DNA of 64,000 nt from Dietzia sp. ANT_WB102 (GCF_008369165.1 NZ_VOBA01000002.1:372001-436000); one strand, 5' to 3'; positions 28,306-38,539 are shown, numbered from the stretch's first letter. Notes: a model not told the origin generated them from the letters alone. Made by a program: numbers and translations.

Positions 28306-29070
28306 CACCGCCGCCACCAGTGCGGCGGCGGTGCCCATCTCGATCACCGATCCGAGGACGTCGCCGTTGATCCCGCCGAATCGACGGACGGCGTGTCGGC
28401 CGAACCCCGCCGCCGCGGTATAGGAGAAGATTCCCGCAGCGACGCCGGCCGCGGGCGCCCACCACGTTCCGTCCGACCATCCGGACCCCGCCAGTGCGCC
28501 GCCGGCGACCGCACAGACTAGTCCGGTCGTCATCACGACGCCGCGAGACTGCGAGCCGGCGACGAGTGCACCGAAACCGGTCGCCGAGGCTGCGGGGACG
28601 CCACGGCGCAGAAGGATCACCGGTAGGCAGCGGGACAGGACCACTGCGGCGACCGGGGCCAGCCAGGCTCCCGAGTCGACCAGGGTGCCCAGGGCCGCAA
28701 CTTCTGCCAGCAGCACCAATACGAGGGTGGCGGCGCCCATCGGCCCGATGGACCCGGATCGCATGATCTCCAGCGCACGGTCCGGCCCGGCATACGAGCC
28801 CAGCCCGTCCGCGACGTCCGCCAGTGCGTCCACGTGCATGCCCCGCGTCAATGCCAGCATGGCCGCGACGCCGACAACGCCGGACAGATGTGCCCCCGCT
28901 CCCACGGTGTGTGCGCCGTGGGCGAGCGCTGTCGCGACGGTGCCGCACACGAGTCCCACGACGGGCATCGCCGTCATCGCCCGCCCGGCCGCCGCCGGGT
29001 CGGGCACACCAGGTCGGCCCACGGGCAGCACCGTCATCCACGAGAGGGCGAGCCGGACCGCGTCGAGCAC
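28294..29070 (-). CDS. cobS: Adenosylcobinamide-GDP ribazoletransferase
   Basis: 258 residues, a polytopic inner-membrane enzyme joining alpha-ribazole to adenosylcobinamide-GDP, the last assembly step of adenosylcobalamin. The N-terminal LSWMTVLPVGRP, LTRGMHVDALADVADGLGSY (metal-binding Asp cluster) and IMRSGSIGPMGAATLVL are signature segments; about seven hydrophobic helices follow. GTG 29070 lies six bases past the cobT stop, so it is cotranscribed with the CobU-CobT gene, whose products are its two substrates. Confidence 0.94.
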   Translation of the reverse strand: MLDAVRLALSWMTVLPVGRPGVPDPAAAGRAMTAMPVVGLVCGTVATALAHGAHTVGAGAHLSGVVGVAAMLALTRGMHVDALADVADGLGSYAGPDRALEIMRSGSIGPMGAATLVLVLLAEVAALGTLVDSGAWLAPVAAVVLSRCLPVILLRRGVPAASATGFGALVAGSQSRGVVMTTGLVCAVAGGALAGSGWSDGTWWAPAAGVAAGIFSYTAAAGFGRHAVRRFGGINGDVLGSVIEMGTAAALVAAVLLL

Positions 29071-29076
29071 GAGCCG

Positions 29077-30849
29077 TCAGTCCTTGCCGCTGACCCCGGC
29101 GTCGGCGAACGTCGCCATCTGCGTGAGGATCGCGACGGAGTTGTGGACGACGGGTAGGGCGGCGACGGCGCCACTCCCTTCGCCCAGGCGCATCGAGTGT
29201 TCGAGGATGGGCTCCAGTGAGAGGTACGTCAGAGCTGCGGTGTGAGCGGGCTCGGCGCTGCGGTGGCCGGCCGTCCACCACTGGCGGGAACCGGGGGCCA
29301 GTGCCTCGGCCATGAGCGCGGCGGCGGTGACCACGGAACCGTCGAGCAGACACGGAGTCTTTCGGATCGCGGCTTGGGCCAGGAACCCGGCCATCGCGGC
29401 GAGGTCCGCACCGCCGACCTTGCGTAGCATCGCCACGGGGTCACGCAGGTCGCCGGACGCCCGGAACATGGCGTCCCGGATCGCGGCGGTCTTTCGCATC
29501 CACCCCTCGTCGTCGATCCCGGTCCCGCGCCCGACCAGCTCAACCGGCTCGCGCCCGGTGACGAGGCACGTCAACACTGTGGCCGGCGTGGTGTTACCGA
29601 TTCCGAGGTCTCCGGCGATGAGCAGGTCGGCCCCAGAGTCGACCTCCTCGTCGGCGATGCGCCGGCCTGCGGCGATCGCGGCGCGCACCTCCTCGGGGCT
29701 CAGGGCATCCTCCCGATCAATCGAGCCGCTGGAGCGGCGGATCTTGTGATCGTCGAGTCTCCCGGGCCGCTCGGCCGACATCGCCATGTCTGCCACCCGG
29801 ACCGTGGCGCCGGCGGTGCCCGCGAGGACGGACACTGCCGCCCCGCCGGCCACGATGTTGTCGGCCATCTGCAACGTGACATCGCGTGGGAACGCGGACA
29901 CCCCGTGTTCAGCGACCCCGTGGTCACCGGCGAACACCACCACCCTGGCGCGGTCGAGCGGCCGGGGTGGGCATGCCTCCTGGCACGAGGAGATCCACAC
30001 GCCCAGTTCCTCGAGCCGACCGAGGGAATTCGCGGGTTTGGTCAGCGTGAGATGTCGGGCGCGGGCTTCTTCGGCGACGGAGTGGGACGGCGGGTGGACC
30101 GGCGGGAAGGTGACGGGGTCGTCGTAGTAGGCGACGTCACCCAGTCCCGGGAAGTCGTGGGAGATGTCGTTGTCCCCGGGTGTGTACCGCTCTGCGGCGA
30201 CCGTCGCGGCGGGTGGGGTCACCGCGTCCGCGGGAGCGGCAGCGACTCCGTCGGCCGTGGCCTGCGTGACCGCGGCGGCGGCGGTGGTCCCGGTGGTCAC
30301 GGTCGCACCGTGGTGCGGGGTGGGAGCGTCGAGGGGGAGCGCACGGCCGGCGACGACGAGGACGGCCGAGTCACACACCGCGGCGAGCCTCCGGTTGAGC
30401 GACCCGATGACATCGGCGAAGACCCGACCCGAGAGTGTGTCCGGGACGACACCCAGGCCGACCTCGGGAGAGACCAGGACGAGGGATCCGGGGTGGTCGG
30501 CAACAGCGGAGACGAGTGTGTCGAGGTCATCGGCCACTGCGGCGCCACCGTCGGTCCACCCGAGGGTGGCGTCCATACGGCGCGTCAGCCACCCCCCGAT
30601 ATCGTCCACCAGGACGGTCGAGGTCGGGTGCTCGGCGAGGACTCGGACGATGTCCTCCGTCTCCTCCGTCTGCCAGTCCGAGGGCCTGCGATCGCGGTGT
30701 GCCTCGATCCGCGCGGACATCTCGTCGTCGTCGGGGTCTCGTCTGGCTGTGGCCACGTACACGACGTCACCGCCGCCGGTGGCGGCGGCCACGGACTCGG
30801 CGTGAGCGGATTTTCCTGAGCGGGTACCACCGAGGACGAGCAGGCGCAT
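29077..30849 (-). CDS. cobT: CobU-CobT fusion: cobinamide kinase/guanylyltransferase plus DMB phosphoribosyltransferase
   Basis: 590 residues with two enzymes in one chain. Residues 1 to about 180 are CobU: P-loop GGTRSGKS (7-14), [13 protein letters not shown] with the GMP-accepting His, and [12 protein letters not shown]. An Ala/Thr/Pro-rich linker of about 50 residues follows. Residues about 232-590 are Cob[42 protein letters not shown] and [12 protein letters not shown] with catalytic Glu557. CobU phosphorylates and GMP-activates adenosylcobinamide, and CobT makes alpha-ribazole phosphate from dimethylbenzimidazole. Both feed CobS, encoded just downstream. ATG 30849 has a GGAAGGG ribosome site. 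Confidence 0.93.
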   Translation of the reverse strand: MRLLVLGGTRSGKSAHAESVAAATGGGDVVYVATARRDPDDDEMSARIEAHRDRRPSDWQTEETEDIVRVLAEHPTSTVLVDDIGGWLTRRMDATLGWTDGGAAVADDLDTLVSAVADHPGSLVLVSPEVGLGVVPDTLSGRVFADVIGSLNRRLAAVCDSAVLVVAGRALPLDAPTPHHGATVTTGTTAAAAVTQATADGVAAAPADAVTPPAATVAAERYTPGDNDISHDFPGLGDVAYYDDPVTFPPVHPPSHSVAEEARARHLTLTKPANSLGRLEELGVWISSCQEACPPRPLDRARVVVFAGDHGVAEHGVSAFPRDVTLQMADNIVAGGAAVSVLAGTAGATVRVADMAMSAERPGRLDDHKIRRSSGSIDREDALSPEEVRAAIAAGRRIADEEVDSGADLLIAGDLGIGNTTPATVLTCLVTGREPVELVGRGTGIDDEGWMRKTAAIRDAMFRASGDLRDPVAMLRKVGGADLAAMAGFLAQAAIRKTPCLLDGSVVTAAALMAEALAPGSRQWWTAGHRSAEPAHTAALTYLSLEPILEHSMRLGEGSGAVAALPVVHNSVAILTQMATFADAGVSGKD

Positions 30850-30886
30850 GTGGTCAAGCCCTTCCGGGAGCAGCGGCGGGAACGGG

Positions 30887-31570
30887 TCAGATCGCGTCGC
30901 CCGGGCGGACCCGGGGACGTGGGGTGCGGAGCATCCGGGGCTGGGTCGCGCGCATGACCGCATACCAGCCCATGCCGAAACCGGTGTCGTCGGTGGACGG
31001 GAACCTCTCACGGACTGCACGGTTGACGGTCCGTCCGAGGAGGACGCCGTCAATGATGACCACCGCGATGAGGACCAGGAACAGGGTTTGACTGTAGGCC
31101 ATGAGGGCCGGGTTCGGGACGAGCTGGAACACGATCACGAACAGGGCTAGCGGCATGAACCAGTTGATGAGGCGTCGGTGGGTGTCCACCCAGTCGCGGG
31201 CGAAGCGACGGACCTCGCCTCGATCGCGGGAGAGCACGTAGCGGTCGTCGCCCTCCATCATGAGCTGCCGGCGCTCCTCGCGGGCCGCACGATCGTCGGC
31301 CTTGGCGGCCCGACGCTCGTCCTTGGTCATGGTGGCCCGCGCGGCCTTGCGGCGTTCCCTGGCCTCTTTCCGGGTGACCGGTGCGGTCACCGGCCCCTGG
31401 CGCATGCCGCGGGCTCGCTCCTGGTCGCGGCGCCGGGGCGTCGGCTTGCCCTTGCCCGCGGGGCGGCGCGGGTCGACGGACGGCTCGGATGCAAGTGCAG
31501 CCTCGGGCCGCACCTCGGGGGAGCTTTTGTTGGTCTCGTCGTCTCTGGAGCCGAATGCGCGCAACTTCAC
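30887..31570 (-). CDS. DUF3043 membrane protein (Rv2206-like)
   Basis: 227 residues. The first ~125 are highly charged and Arg/Lys/Glu-rich, probably disordered then helical ([30 protein letters not shown]). Two transmembrane helices follow (about 132-150 and 160-178), then a short basic cytoplasmic tail. This is the DUF3043 family, conserved next to cobT in mycobacteria and relatives, function unknown. GTG 31570 has a TAACCT hexamer six bases upstream and no ribosome site. The following CobU-CobT gene starts 37 bases past its stop. Confidence 0.88.
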   Translation of the reverse strand: MKLRAFGSRDDETNKSSPEVRPEAALASEPSVDPRRPAGKGKPTPRRRDQERARGMRQGPVTAPVTRKEARERRKAARATMTKDERRAAKADDRAAREERRQLMMEGDDRYVLSRDRGEVRRFARDWVDTHRRLINWFMPLALFVIVFQLVPNPALMAYSQTLFLVLIAVVIIDGVLLGRTVNRAVRERFPSTDDTGFGMGWYAVMRATQPRMLRTPRPRVRPGDAI

Positions 31571-31576
31571 ACACCC

Positions 31577-31582
31577 AGGTTA
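31577..31582 (-). promoter_or_regulatory. -10 hexamer of a probable leaderless promoter (DUF3043 gene)
   Basis: Minus-strand TAACCT followed by six bases (GGGTGT) and GTG 31570, with no Shine-Dalgarno sequence. Confidence 0.45.
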
Positions 31583-31735
31583 GGCGATCGACACGTGCGC
31601 CGGACATTCACCCGTACGCCGCAGCAGGCGTATCGTGTGCGTGGGAACGGGTGCCGGGGAATAGAGGACTCCCCGGCGGGCGTTGGACCTTTTATACCGC
31701 CCCCGAAGCCCTCTCGGATCGCAAGGAGAACCGAC

Positions 31736-32083
31736 ATGACCACTGCGGAGAACACCGCTACCGGCGTACTGCTCACGGACGCCGCCGCCTCCAAGGCCAA
31801 GGCCCTGCTCGATCAGGAGGGTCGTGACGACCTCTCGCTGCGCATCGCCGTCCAGCCCGGTGGATGCGCGGGACTGCGCTACCAGCTCTTCTTTGACGAC
31901 CGATCGCTCGACGGTGACGTCGTGGACGACTTCGGCGGGATCAAGCTCGCCGTCGACCGGATGAGCGTGCCGTACCTCACGGGCGCCTCGATCGACTTCG
32001 TCGACACCATCGAGAAGCAGGGCTTCACGATCGACAACCCCCAGGCGACAGGCTCCTGCGCGTGCGGTGACTCGTTCAACTGA
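31736..32083 (+). CDS. erpA: Iron-sulfur cluster insertion protein (HesB/IscA/ErpA family)
   Basis: 115 residues, A-type iron-sulfur carrier. The three cluster Cys are Cys44 (PGGCAG) and Cys108/Cys110 (GSCACG), at family spacing. The protein passes [Fe-S] clusters to apo-enzymes, plausibly including LipA and the Rieske protein in this window, but that is inference. ATG 31736 follows an AAGGAGA ribosome site at 31723-31729; the frame is open far upstream but without start signals. The gene is divergent from DUF3043, as is Rv2204c relative to Rv2206 in M. tuberculosis. A terminator hairpin follows. Confidence 0.94.
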   Translation: MTTAENTATGVLLTDAAASKAKALLDQEGRDDLSLRIAVQPGGCAGLRYQLFFDDRSLDGDVVDDFGGIKLAVDRMSVPYLTGASIDFVDTIEKQGFTIDNPQATGSCACGDSFN

Positions 32084-32106
32084 CTCTGTGGTCGCGTTGA
32101 CGACCT

Positions 32107-33134
<1,028 letters not shown>

Positions 33135-33145
33135 TTTCCTGTCCG

Positions 33146-33166
33146 GCGGGGCCCACTGGGCCCCGC
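33146..33166. terminator. Bidirectional hairpin between adoK and asnB
   Basis: GCGGGGCCC and GGGCCCCGC form a stem around a short loop at 33146-33166, filling the 31-base gap between two convergent stop codons. Confidence 0.6.
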
Positions 33167-35091
33167 TAGAGGCGTACCGGGTACTCGCGCTGCTCGATGT
33201 CCGGGATGATCCGGCCCTCGACGAAGATGCCGTGCCAGATCATGAAGCACAGCATGGTCCAGATGCGGCGACTGTGGTCGGACTCGCCCCGCCGGTGCTC
33301 GTCGAGCATCCGCATCACGGCGCCCTTGTCCACGTACTCGTCGGTGCCGGACGCCGCCACGTGATCCCGGGCCCAGTCGTGCAGCTCGGGCCCGGCGAGC
33401 CAGTGGCGGGTCGGCACGGGAAAGCCCAGCTTTTTACGGTGCAGCACGTGGGCGGGCACGATCCGCTCGAGCGCTTTGCGCAGGGCGTACTTGGTCGTGC
33501 CATGGGCGACCTTCTCGGTGTGGGGGAGTCGCGAGGCGACCTCGTAGACCTCACGGTCGAGGAACGGCACGCGCAGCTCGAGAGAGTTGGCCATGGTGAC
33601 CTTGTCGGCCTTGACCAGGATGTCGCCGCGCAGCCATGTGAACAGGTCCAGGTGTTGCATGCGGGCGACCGGGTCCCACCCGCGTGAGCGCTCGTAGATC
33701 GGCGCGGTGACGTCCTGGTGGCTCCATTCCGGCCGGTAGTCGCGCAGCACCGCGCGAACCTGGTTCTCGGAGAAGGAGCGGGCGTTGCCGTAATACCGGT
33801 CCTCGAGACTCATCGAGCCTCGGTGCAGCAGACTCTTGCCGCGCGTGCCCTCGGGGATGAGCGTGCTGGCCCGGCCCAGCGCGCGCCGGATCCCGCCCGG
33901 CACTCTCTCGAACGGCGCCAGCGACAGCGGCTCCTTGTAGATGGTGTAGCCGCCGAAAAGCTCATCTGCGCCCTCGCCGGAGAGGACCACCTTGACGTGT
34001 TTGCGGGCTTCGCGGGCGACGAAGTAAAGGGGGACCAGGGCGGGATCCGCGACGGGCTCGTCGAGGTACCAGATGATCTCGGGGATGGCGGCGGCGAACT
34101 CCTCGGGGGACACCACCTTGACGATGTGTTCCACGCCGATCGCGGCGGCCGACTCGGCAGCGACGTCGATCTCGGAGTACCCCTCGCGCTCGAAACCAGT
34201 GGTGAATGTCAGCAGGTTCTCGTTGTGTCGGCGGGCCAGTGCGGCGATCGCGGTGGAGTCGATGCCTCCGGATAGGAAGGACCCCACGGTGACGTCGGCG
34301 CGCATGTGCTTGGCGACGGAGTCCTCAAGCGCGGCGGCGATCTCGTCGTAGCGGCGCTCGGCGTCGCCGTCGGCGAAGGGCACCACGGGAAAAGTGGGCT
34401 CGAAGTAGCGCTCGATCACCGGTGCGGTGCCGGGGGTGAGGGTGGCGTGGCAGCCGGATTCAAGTCGTCGGACCCCGCGGGTGAGAGTCTCGTCCTCCGG
34501 GACGTACTGGAGAGTGACGTAATGCTGGAGGGCGCGGGTGTCGAGGGAAGTGTCGACGACGACGAGGTCGAGCAATTCGGTGACGGACTTCTTTTCGCTC
34601 GCGAACACCGTTCCACCGGGCCCGGTCGCCATGTATAGGGGCTTGATGCCGAAGGGGTCGCGGGCGACGAACAGCGACCGTTCGACGGTGTCCCAGATCG
34701 CGAAGGCGAACATTCCGCGGAGCCGGCTGACCGCGGTGGGGCCCCAGTGATGGAACGCTACGACGATCGGTTCGCCGTCACCCTCGGTCTCGAACGTGGC
34801 GCCGTGCTCGCGCTGCAACTCCTCTCGGAGCTCGAGGTAGTTGTAGATCTCCCCGTTGAAGACCAGCGCATAGCGGTCGGGTTGCTCGGGCGGGCCCCAG
34901 CGCAGGGGCTGGTGCGAGTGGGCGATGTCGATGATCGACAACCGATTGAAGCCGAATGCCATGTCACCGTCTACCCAGGTGCCCACCTCGTCGGGGCCGC
35001 GGTGACGCTGGCACCCCATGGCGCCCAGTACCCGGGCCTCGTGGGTACGGGCGGAGCCGTCGGGGGTGATCAGACCAAGCAGGCCACACAT
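33166..35091 (-). CDS. asnB: Asparagine synthase, glutamine-hydrolysing
   Basis: 641 residues. Met removal exposes Cys2 (MCGLLGLI), the glutaminase nucleophile. RHRGPDEVG, GFNRLSIID and FNGEIYNY follow in the N-terminal Ntn domain. The synthetase domain has the PP-loop SFLSGGIDST and SGEGADELFGGY. The class fits Rv2201. It transfers glutamine nitrogen to an aspartate-type acid; in mycobacteria-like species it also affects amidation of cell-wall precursors, though related proteins can act on other carboxylates. ATG 35091 is preceded by GACGAGG. It diverges from ctaC across 228 bases. Confidence 0.94.
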   Translation of the reverse strand: MCGLLGLITPDGSARTHEARVLGAMGCQRHRGPDEVGTWVDGDMAFGFNRLSIIDIAHSHQPLRWGPPEQPDRYALVFNGEIYNYLELREELQREHGATFETEGDGEPIVVAFHHWGPTAVSRLRGMFAFAIWDTVERSLFVARDPFGIKPLYMATGPGGTVFASEKKSVTELLDLVVVDTSLDTRALQHYVTLQYVPEDETLTRGVRRLESGCHATLTPGTAPVIERYFEPTFPVVPFADGDAERRYDEIAAALEDSVAKHMRADVTVGSFLSGGIDSTAIAALARRHNENLLTFTTGFEREGYSEIDVAAESAAAIGVEHIVKVVSPEEFAAAIPEIIWYLDEPVADPALVPLYFVAREARKHVKVVLSGEGADELFGGYTIYKEPLSLAPFERVPGGIRRALGRASTLIPEGTRGKSLLHRGSMSLEDRYYGNARSFSENQVRAVLRDYRPEWSHQDVTAPIYERSRGWDPVARMQHLDLFTWLRGDILVKADKVTMANSLELRVPFLDREVYEVASRLPHTEKVAHGTTKYALRKALERIVPAHVLHRKKLGFPVPTRHWLAGPELHDWARDHVAASGTDEYVDKGAVMRMLDEHRRGESDHSRRIWTMLCFMIWHGIFVEGRIIPDIEQREYPVRL

Positions 35092-35264
35092 GCGTCGGGT
35101 ACCTCGTCCATCGTCGTCGGGGCGTCAGCGGTGACCCGCCCGCGCGGGTCGCGACGCGATCGAATACTACTGGTCCGCGCTGGCCCTCCCGCCTCCCGCG
35201 GACGGCGCGGGGGGCTTCCGGGTGAATTGCCGGACCCGCGGCTGCCATTCTGAGAGCCGTGGTC

Positions 35265-35270
35265 TACTCT
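35265..35270 (+). promoter_or_regulatory. Possible -10 of the ctaC promoter
   Basis: TACTCT lies about 50 nt before ctaC and upstream of the palindrome at 35282-35297, which would then be in the 5' leader. No convincing -35 is visible. Confidence 0.3.
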
Positions 35271-35281
35271 TTTAAGGTGTC

Positions 35282-35297
35282 CCGGCCACGTGGCCGG
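35282..35297. promoter_or_regulatory. Perfect palindrome in the ctaC leader
   Basis: CCGGCCACGTGGCCGG is a perfect 16-base palindrome 22 nt upstream of the ctaC ATG. It could be an operator or, in RNA, a short stem. Confidence 0.4.
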
Positions 35298-35319
35298 TGC
35301 CGCTGATCAGGAAGGCGTG

Positions 35320-36438
35320 ATGGTGGAACAGCGTGACGGGCGTCGTCGGACGCGCAGAGCGACACTCGCGGTGTCTCTCGGCACATTGGGCTTGCTGTTG
35401 TCCGGTTGTAGCCTCCACACCGACAACAAGTGGTGGAACCAGACGATCAACTTCGGGTTCCCGAACGGGATCACCCCGGAGGGCATTGCGATCCGCGAGT
35501 TCTGGACGGGCACCGTCGTCACTTCGCTGATCGTCGGCGTCTTCGTGTGGGGCCTGATTTTCTGGTCGATGGCCTTCCATCGCAAGCGGAAGAACGACGA
35601 CGGCGAGTTCCCGCGTCAGACCGCGTACAACGTGCCGCTGGAGCTGATCTACACGGCTGTGCCGTTCGTGATCATCTCCGTGCTCTTCTACTTCACCGTG
35701 GTCACGCAGAACAAGGTTCTTGATCTCCGTCCGGAGGAGGAGGTCGGCGTCAAGGTCGACGTCACCGCATTCCAATGGAACTGGAAGTTCGGTTACAACA
35801 AGGTCGACGTCGCGGGTGTCAGCATCGAGGACGGCACCAACTACGAGGCGCAGCGCGCGGCCGAGGAGGCCGGTGTGCTCTCCGACGAGCAGCGGGCGGC
35901 CCTCGGGCACGAGGGTGAGCTCGCCGCCGGTGGCCCGATCCATGGCCGTCTCGCCGAGGACAAGTCGTACCTGCACTTCAACAACATCGAGACTGTCGGA
36001 ACCTCCGAAGAGGTCCCAGTGCTGGTGGTGCCGACCGGCACCCGAATCGAGTTCCGACTCGCGGCTGCCGACGTGGTCCATTCCTTCTGGATCCCCGAAT
36101 TCGTCTACAAGCTTGACGTCATGCCGAACCCGGCCAGGAACCAGCAGCTGAGCATGTTCCAGATCGAGGAGATCGAGCGCGAGGGCGCTTTCGTCGGGCG
36201 GTGTGCCGAGATGTGCGGCATCTACCACGCGATGATGAACTTCGAACTGCGTGCTGTATCGCCCGAGGACTTCGCGGCGTACATCGCGTTCCGTCAGGAC
36301 AACCCGACTGCGAGCAACGCTCAGGCGCTGGAGTCGATCGGCCAGGAGCCGTACGCGACCTCGACTGCACCGTTCAAGACCGGCCGCAGCGATACCCGTG
36401 ACCAGAACAACATCATCGAGACCGCGTCGGGCAACTGA
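35320..36438 (+). CDS. ctaC: Cytochrome c oxidase subunit II (aa3)
   Basis: 372 residues. A basic N-terminus and hydrophobic stretch end in the lipobox LSGC (Cys30), so it is probably a lipoprotein. Two transmembrane helices follow (about 65-90 and 110-130). The extracytoplasmic CuA domain has HSFWIPEF and CAEMCGIYHAMM (about 294-305), giving the two Cys, His and Met ligands of the binuclear copper site. A ~50-residue insertion typical of actinobacterial CtaC lies before the CuA core. It receives electrons from the diheme QcrC encoded 10 kb away. ATG 35320 is used (GTG 35317 is possible). ctaF follows after 36 bases. Confidence 0.96.
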   Translation: MVEQRDGRRRTRRATLAVSLGTLGLLLSGCSLHTDNKWWNQTINFGFPNGITPEGIAIREFWTGTVVTSLIVGVFVWGLIFWSMAFHRKRKNDDGEFPRQTAYNVPLELIYTAVPFVIISVLFYFTVVTQNKVLDLRPEEEVGVKVDVTAFQWNWKFGYNKVDVAGVSIEDGTNYEAQRAAEEAGVLSDEQRAALGHEGELAAGGPIHGRLAEDKSYLHFNNIETVGTSEEVPVLVVPTGTRIEFRLAAADVVHSFWIPEFVYKLDVMPNPARNQQLSMFQIEEIEREGAFVGRCAEMCGIYHAMMNFELRAVSPEDFAAYIAFRQDNPTASNAQALESIGQEPYATSTAPFKTGRSDTRDQNNIIETASGN

Positions 36439-36474
36439 CGGCTCTCCCGGTATCACGCGAAGGATTCCTGAACG

Positions 36475-36891
36475 ATGAACGCAACAGTACGAATTTTCGA
36501 CGCCCTGTTTATCTTCCTGGGTGTCCTAGGTATCGGGTATGCGTACCTCACCGGTACATCGCGGACGGGCGTCGAGTGGGTGGGCACGACCGCCTTTATC
36601 CTCTCGTCCGGCCTGGCCCTGCTGATCGGCGGTTACCTCAGGTTCGTGGCGCGGCGCATCAGTACCCTGCCCGAGGACTTCGAGGAGGCCGAGGTTTCGG
36701 ACGGCGCAGGTGAGCTGGGCTTCTTTAGCCCGCACAGCTTCTGGCCGGTGCTCGTGGCCTTCTCGGTGTGCATCGTCGGCTACGGTGCGGCGTTCTGGAA
36801 CTGGTGGGTGCTGATCGGTGGCGCCACCTCCCTCATCATCTGCGCTTCTGGCCTGGTCTTCGAATACCACTGGGGTCGCGAGAAGCACTGA
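36475..36891 (+). CDS. ctaF: Cytochrome c oxidase subunit IV
   Basis: 138 residues with four hydrophobic helices: about 4-24, 35-58, 80-102 and 106-124. The short acidic loop RISTLPEDFEEAEVSDGAGELGFFSPHSFWP between helices two and three is typical of the actinobacterial-specific subunit IV of the aa3 oxidase (Rv2199c). The subunit has no redox centre and stabilises the bc1-aa3 supercomplex. It is cotranscribed with ctaC (36-base gap) and followed by a strong terminator. Confidence 0.92.
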   Translation: MNATVRIFDALFIFLGVLGIGYAYLTGTSRTGVEWVGTTAFILSSGLALLIGGYLRFVARRISTLPEDFEEAEVSDGAGELGFFSPHSFWPVLVAFSVCIVGYGAAFWNWWVLIGGATSLIICASGLVFEYHWGREKH

Positions 36892-36910
36892 CCTCCTCAT
36901 CGCCTTCGGC

Positions 36911-36947
36911 AAGGGCCCGGCGTCGCACACCGCGACGCCGGGCCCTT
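36911..36947 (+). terminator. Terminator after ctaC-ctaF
   Basis: A perfect 16-base stem (36911-36926 with 36932-36947) around the loop ACACC, followed by a T-rich stretch (TCGTTGTTG). This is the most canonical intrinsic terminator in the window. Confidence 0.88.
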
Positions 36948-37156
36948 TCGTTGTTGTCGGGGGCCAGGGGCGTCGTGAAGGCGCGGCCGGCGTCGGCATT
37001 GTCGCCGCTGTGTTCGGTGCGCTCGGCGTCCAAGTGCCGCCCCCTCCCGCCTGCGGACGGTCGCCCGCCACCGCAGTCACTCGATCGTGTGTTGGATAGG
37101 GCAAACGCGAGCAAGACGGTCCGGCACTCTAACCTTCTCGGCCGTTAAGCCGGTCG

Positions 37157-37209
37157 CCAACTCACACGGGCCCCGTCCGCTGGGAGCGGACGGGGCCCGT
37201 GTGAGTTGG
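37157..37209 (-). terminator. 25-bp stem terminator after the acyl-CoA dehydrogenase gene
   Basis: Arms 37157-37181 and 37185-37209 pair perfectly over 25 bases with a 3-base loop, ending 17 nt past the acyl-CoA dehydrogenase stop. It should work on both strands. Confidence 0.8.
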
Positions 37210-37226
37210 TCAGGGGACCGCGGGGG

Positions 37227-38384
37227 CTACAAGCCCATGTCCTTGGCGATGATGGACTTCATGACCTCGTTGGTGCCACCGTAGATGCGGTTGACACGGT
37301 TGTCCGAATACAGCCGGGCGATCGGGTATTCGTTCATGAAGCCGTAGCCGCCGTGCAGCTGAAGGCAACGGTCGATGACCTCGGCGGCGACTTCGGTGCA
37401 GAACAACTTGGCTGAAGCCGCCTCCGCAGCAGTTAGTTCGCCGGCGTCCAGCGCCTCGAGTGCGCGGTCGGCGACTGCCTGCGCGGCATCGACCTTGGCC
37501 TGGCAGGCGGCCAACTCGAACTTGGTGTTCTGGAATTCGGCGACCTGCTTGCCGAACACGGTCCGCTGCTGCGTGTACTCCTTGGCGAAGCGCACCGCCG
37601 CCGCGGCCTGGGCGTAGGCGCCATAGGCGATGCCCCAACGCTCGGACGGCAGGTTCTGGCCGAGGTAGTAGAAGCCGCGGTTTTCCTCACCGAGCAGGTC
37701 CTCGACCGGCACCTTCACGTCCGTGAAGGACAACTCGGCGGTGTCGGAGGTCTTGAGGCCGACCTTGTCGAGCTTGCGACCCACCGCGTAACCCTCGAGC
37801 TTGGTGTCGACTGCGAGCAGTGAGATGCCGAACCGGCGGTCGTCCTCGCGCGGTGGAGCGGTGCGGGCGCACACGATCACGCGGTCGGCGTGCACGCCGC
37901 CGGTGATGAAGGTCTTGGCCCCGTTGAGGACGTAGTGCGTGCCGTCCTCGGAGAGCTTGGCGGTGCTCTTCATCCCGGCCAGATCCGACCCCGTGCCAGG
38001 CTCGGTCATAGCCAGTGCCCACATCTCCTCGCCAGAGACGAACTTGGGCAGGTAACGCTGCTTTTGCTCCTCTGTTGCCAAGGCCTTGATGTAGGGCAGT
38101 CCGAGAAGGACGTGGACGTTCGAGCCGCCGAAGTTCACGCCAGCCCGGGCGATCTCCTCGGCCTGGATCGCCTCAAACTTGTGGGAGTTGATACCGGCGC
38201 CGCCGTACTCCTCGTCGACGTTGATGCCGAAAAGGCCGAGATCGGCGAGTTTGTAGTAAAACTCGCGAGGGACGATGCCGGCCTCGAACCAGTCTTGGAA
38301 GTGGGGTGTCACCTCGGACTCGATGAAGTCGCGGAGCGTCTGGCGGAAGGCTTCGTGGTCTTCGTTGAACACAGTGCGGAGCAA
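37227..38384 (-). CDS. Acyl-CoA dehydrogenase
   Basis: 385 residues, FAD enzyme forming trans-2-enoyl-CoA. AMTEPGTGSDLAGMKSTA and GAKTFITGG are the flavin- and substrate-binding signatures; RTVFGKQVAEFQNTKFELA and QLHGGYGFMNEYPIAR follow. The C-terminal motif reads YGGTNEVM, not YEGT, so the catalytic Glu is not at the usual medium-chain position; long-chain-type enzymes share this feature. Substrate is unknown. The start is TTG 38384 with an AAAGG ribosome site; no ATG or GTG lies nearby in frame. The gene lies in the segment inserted between ctaF and qcrB and may be controlled from the palindrome at 38472-38485. Confidence 0.92.
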   Translation of the reverse strand: MLRTVFNEDHEAFRQTLRDFIESEVTPHFQDWFEAGIVPREFYYKLADLGLFGINVDEEYGGAGINSHKFEAIQAEEIARAGVNFGGSNVHVLLGLPYIKALATEEQKQRYLPKFVSGEEMWALAMTEPGTGSDLAGMKSTAKLSEDGTHYVLNGAKTFITGGVHADRVIVCARTAPPREDDRRFGISLLAVDTKLEGYAVGRKLDKVGLKTSDTAELSFTDVKVPVEDLLGEENRGFYYLGQNLPSERWGIAYGAYAQAAAAVRFAKEYTQQRTVFGKQVAEFQNTKFELAACQAKVDAAQAVADRALEALDAGELTAAEAASAKLFCTEVAAEVIDRCLQLHGGYGFMNEYPIARLYSDNRVNRIYGGTNEVMKSIIAKDMGL

Positions 38385-38471
38385 GTGCGTGCCTTTCCCT
38401 GGGACGACCCGCTCCGGAGCGGCCCACCGTGCCGGAGGGGAGGGGAGGGGGACGTCGTGGTGAGTGGACTT

Positions 38472-38485
38472 CTACTGACCAGTAG
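38472..38485. promoter_or_regulatory. Operator-like palindrome upstream of the acyl-CoA dehydrogenase gene
   Basis: CTACTG-AC-CAGTAG has perfect 6-base arms and lies 88 nt upstream of the TTG start, between this gene and the DUF3253 gene. The form is typical of TetR-family operators controlling lipid genes. The regulator is not in the window. Confidence 0.45.
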
Positions 38486-38539
38486 CATACAAGAACGTGG
38501 GCTATGCCACCTGATCCGCAATTCTTCCCGGCGGACGGA

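Larger units (their letters stand above)
36892..37226. other. Gene-free region with two terminators
   Basis: No credible gene lies in these 335 bases between ctaF and the convergent acyl-CoA dehydrogenase gene. The two edges are occupied by strong hairpins (36911-36947 and 37157-37209). The roughly 200 bases between show no recognisable element. The region marks the left edge of the accessory segment relative to the M. tuberculosis gene order. Confidence 0.7.
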
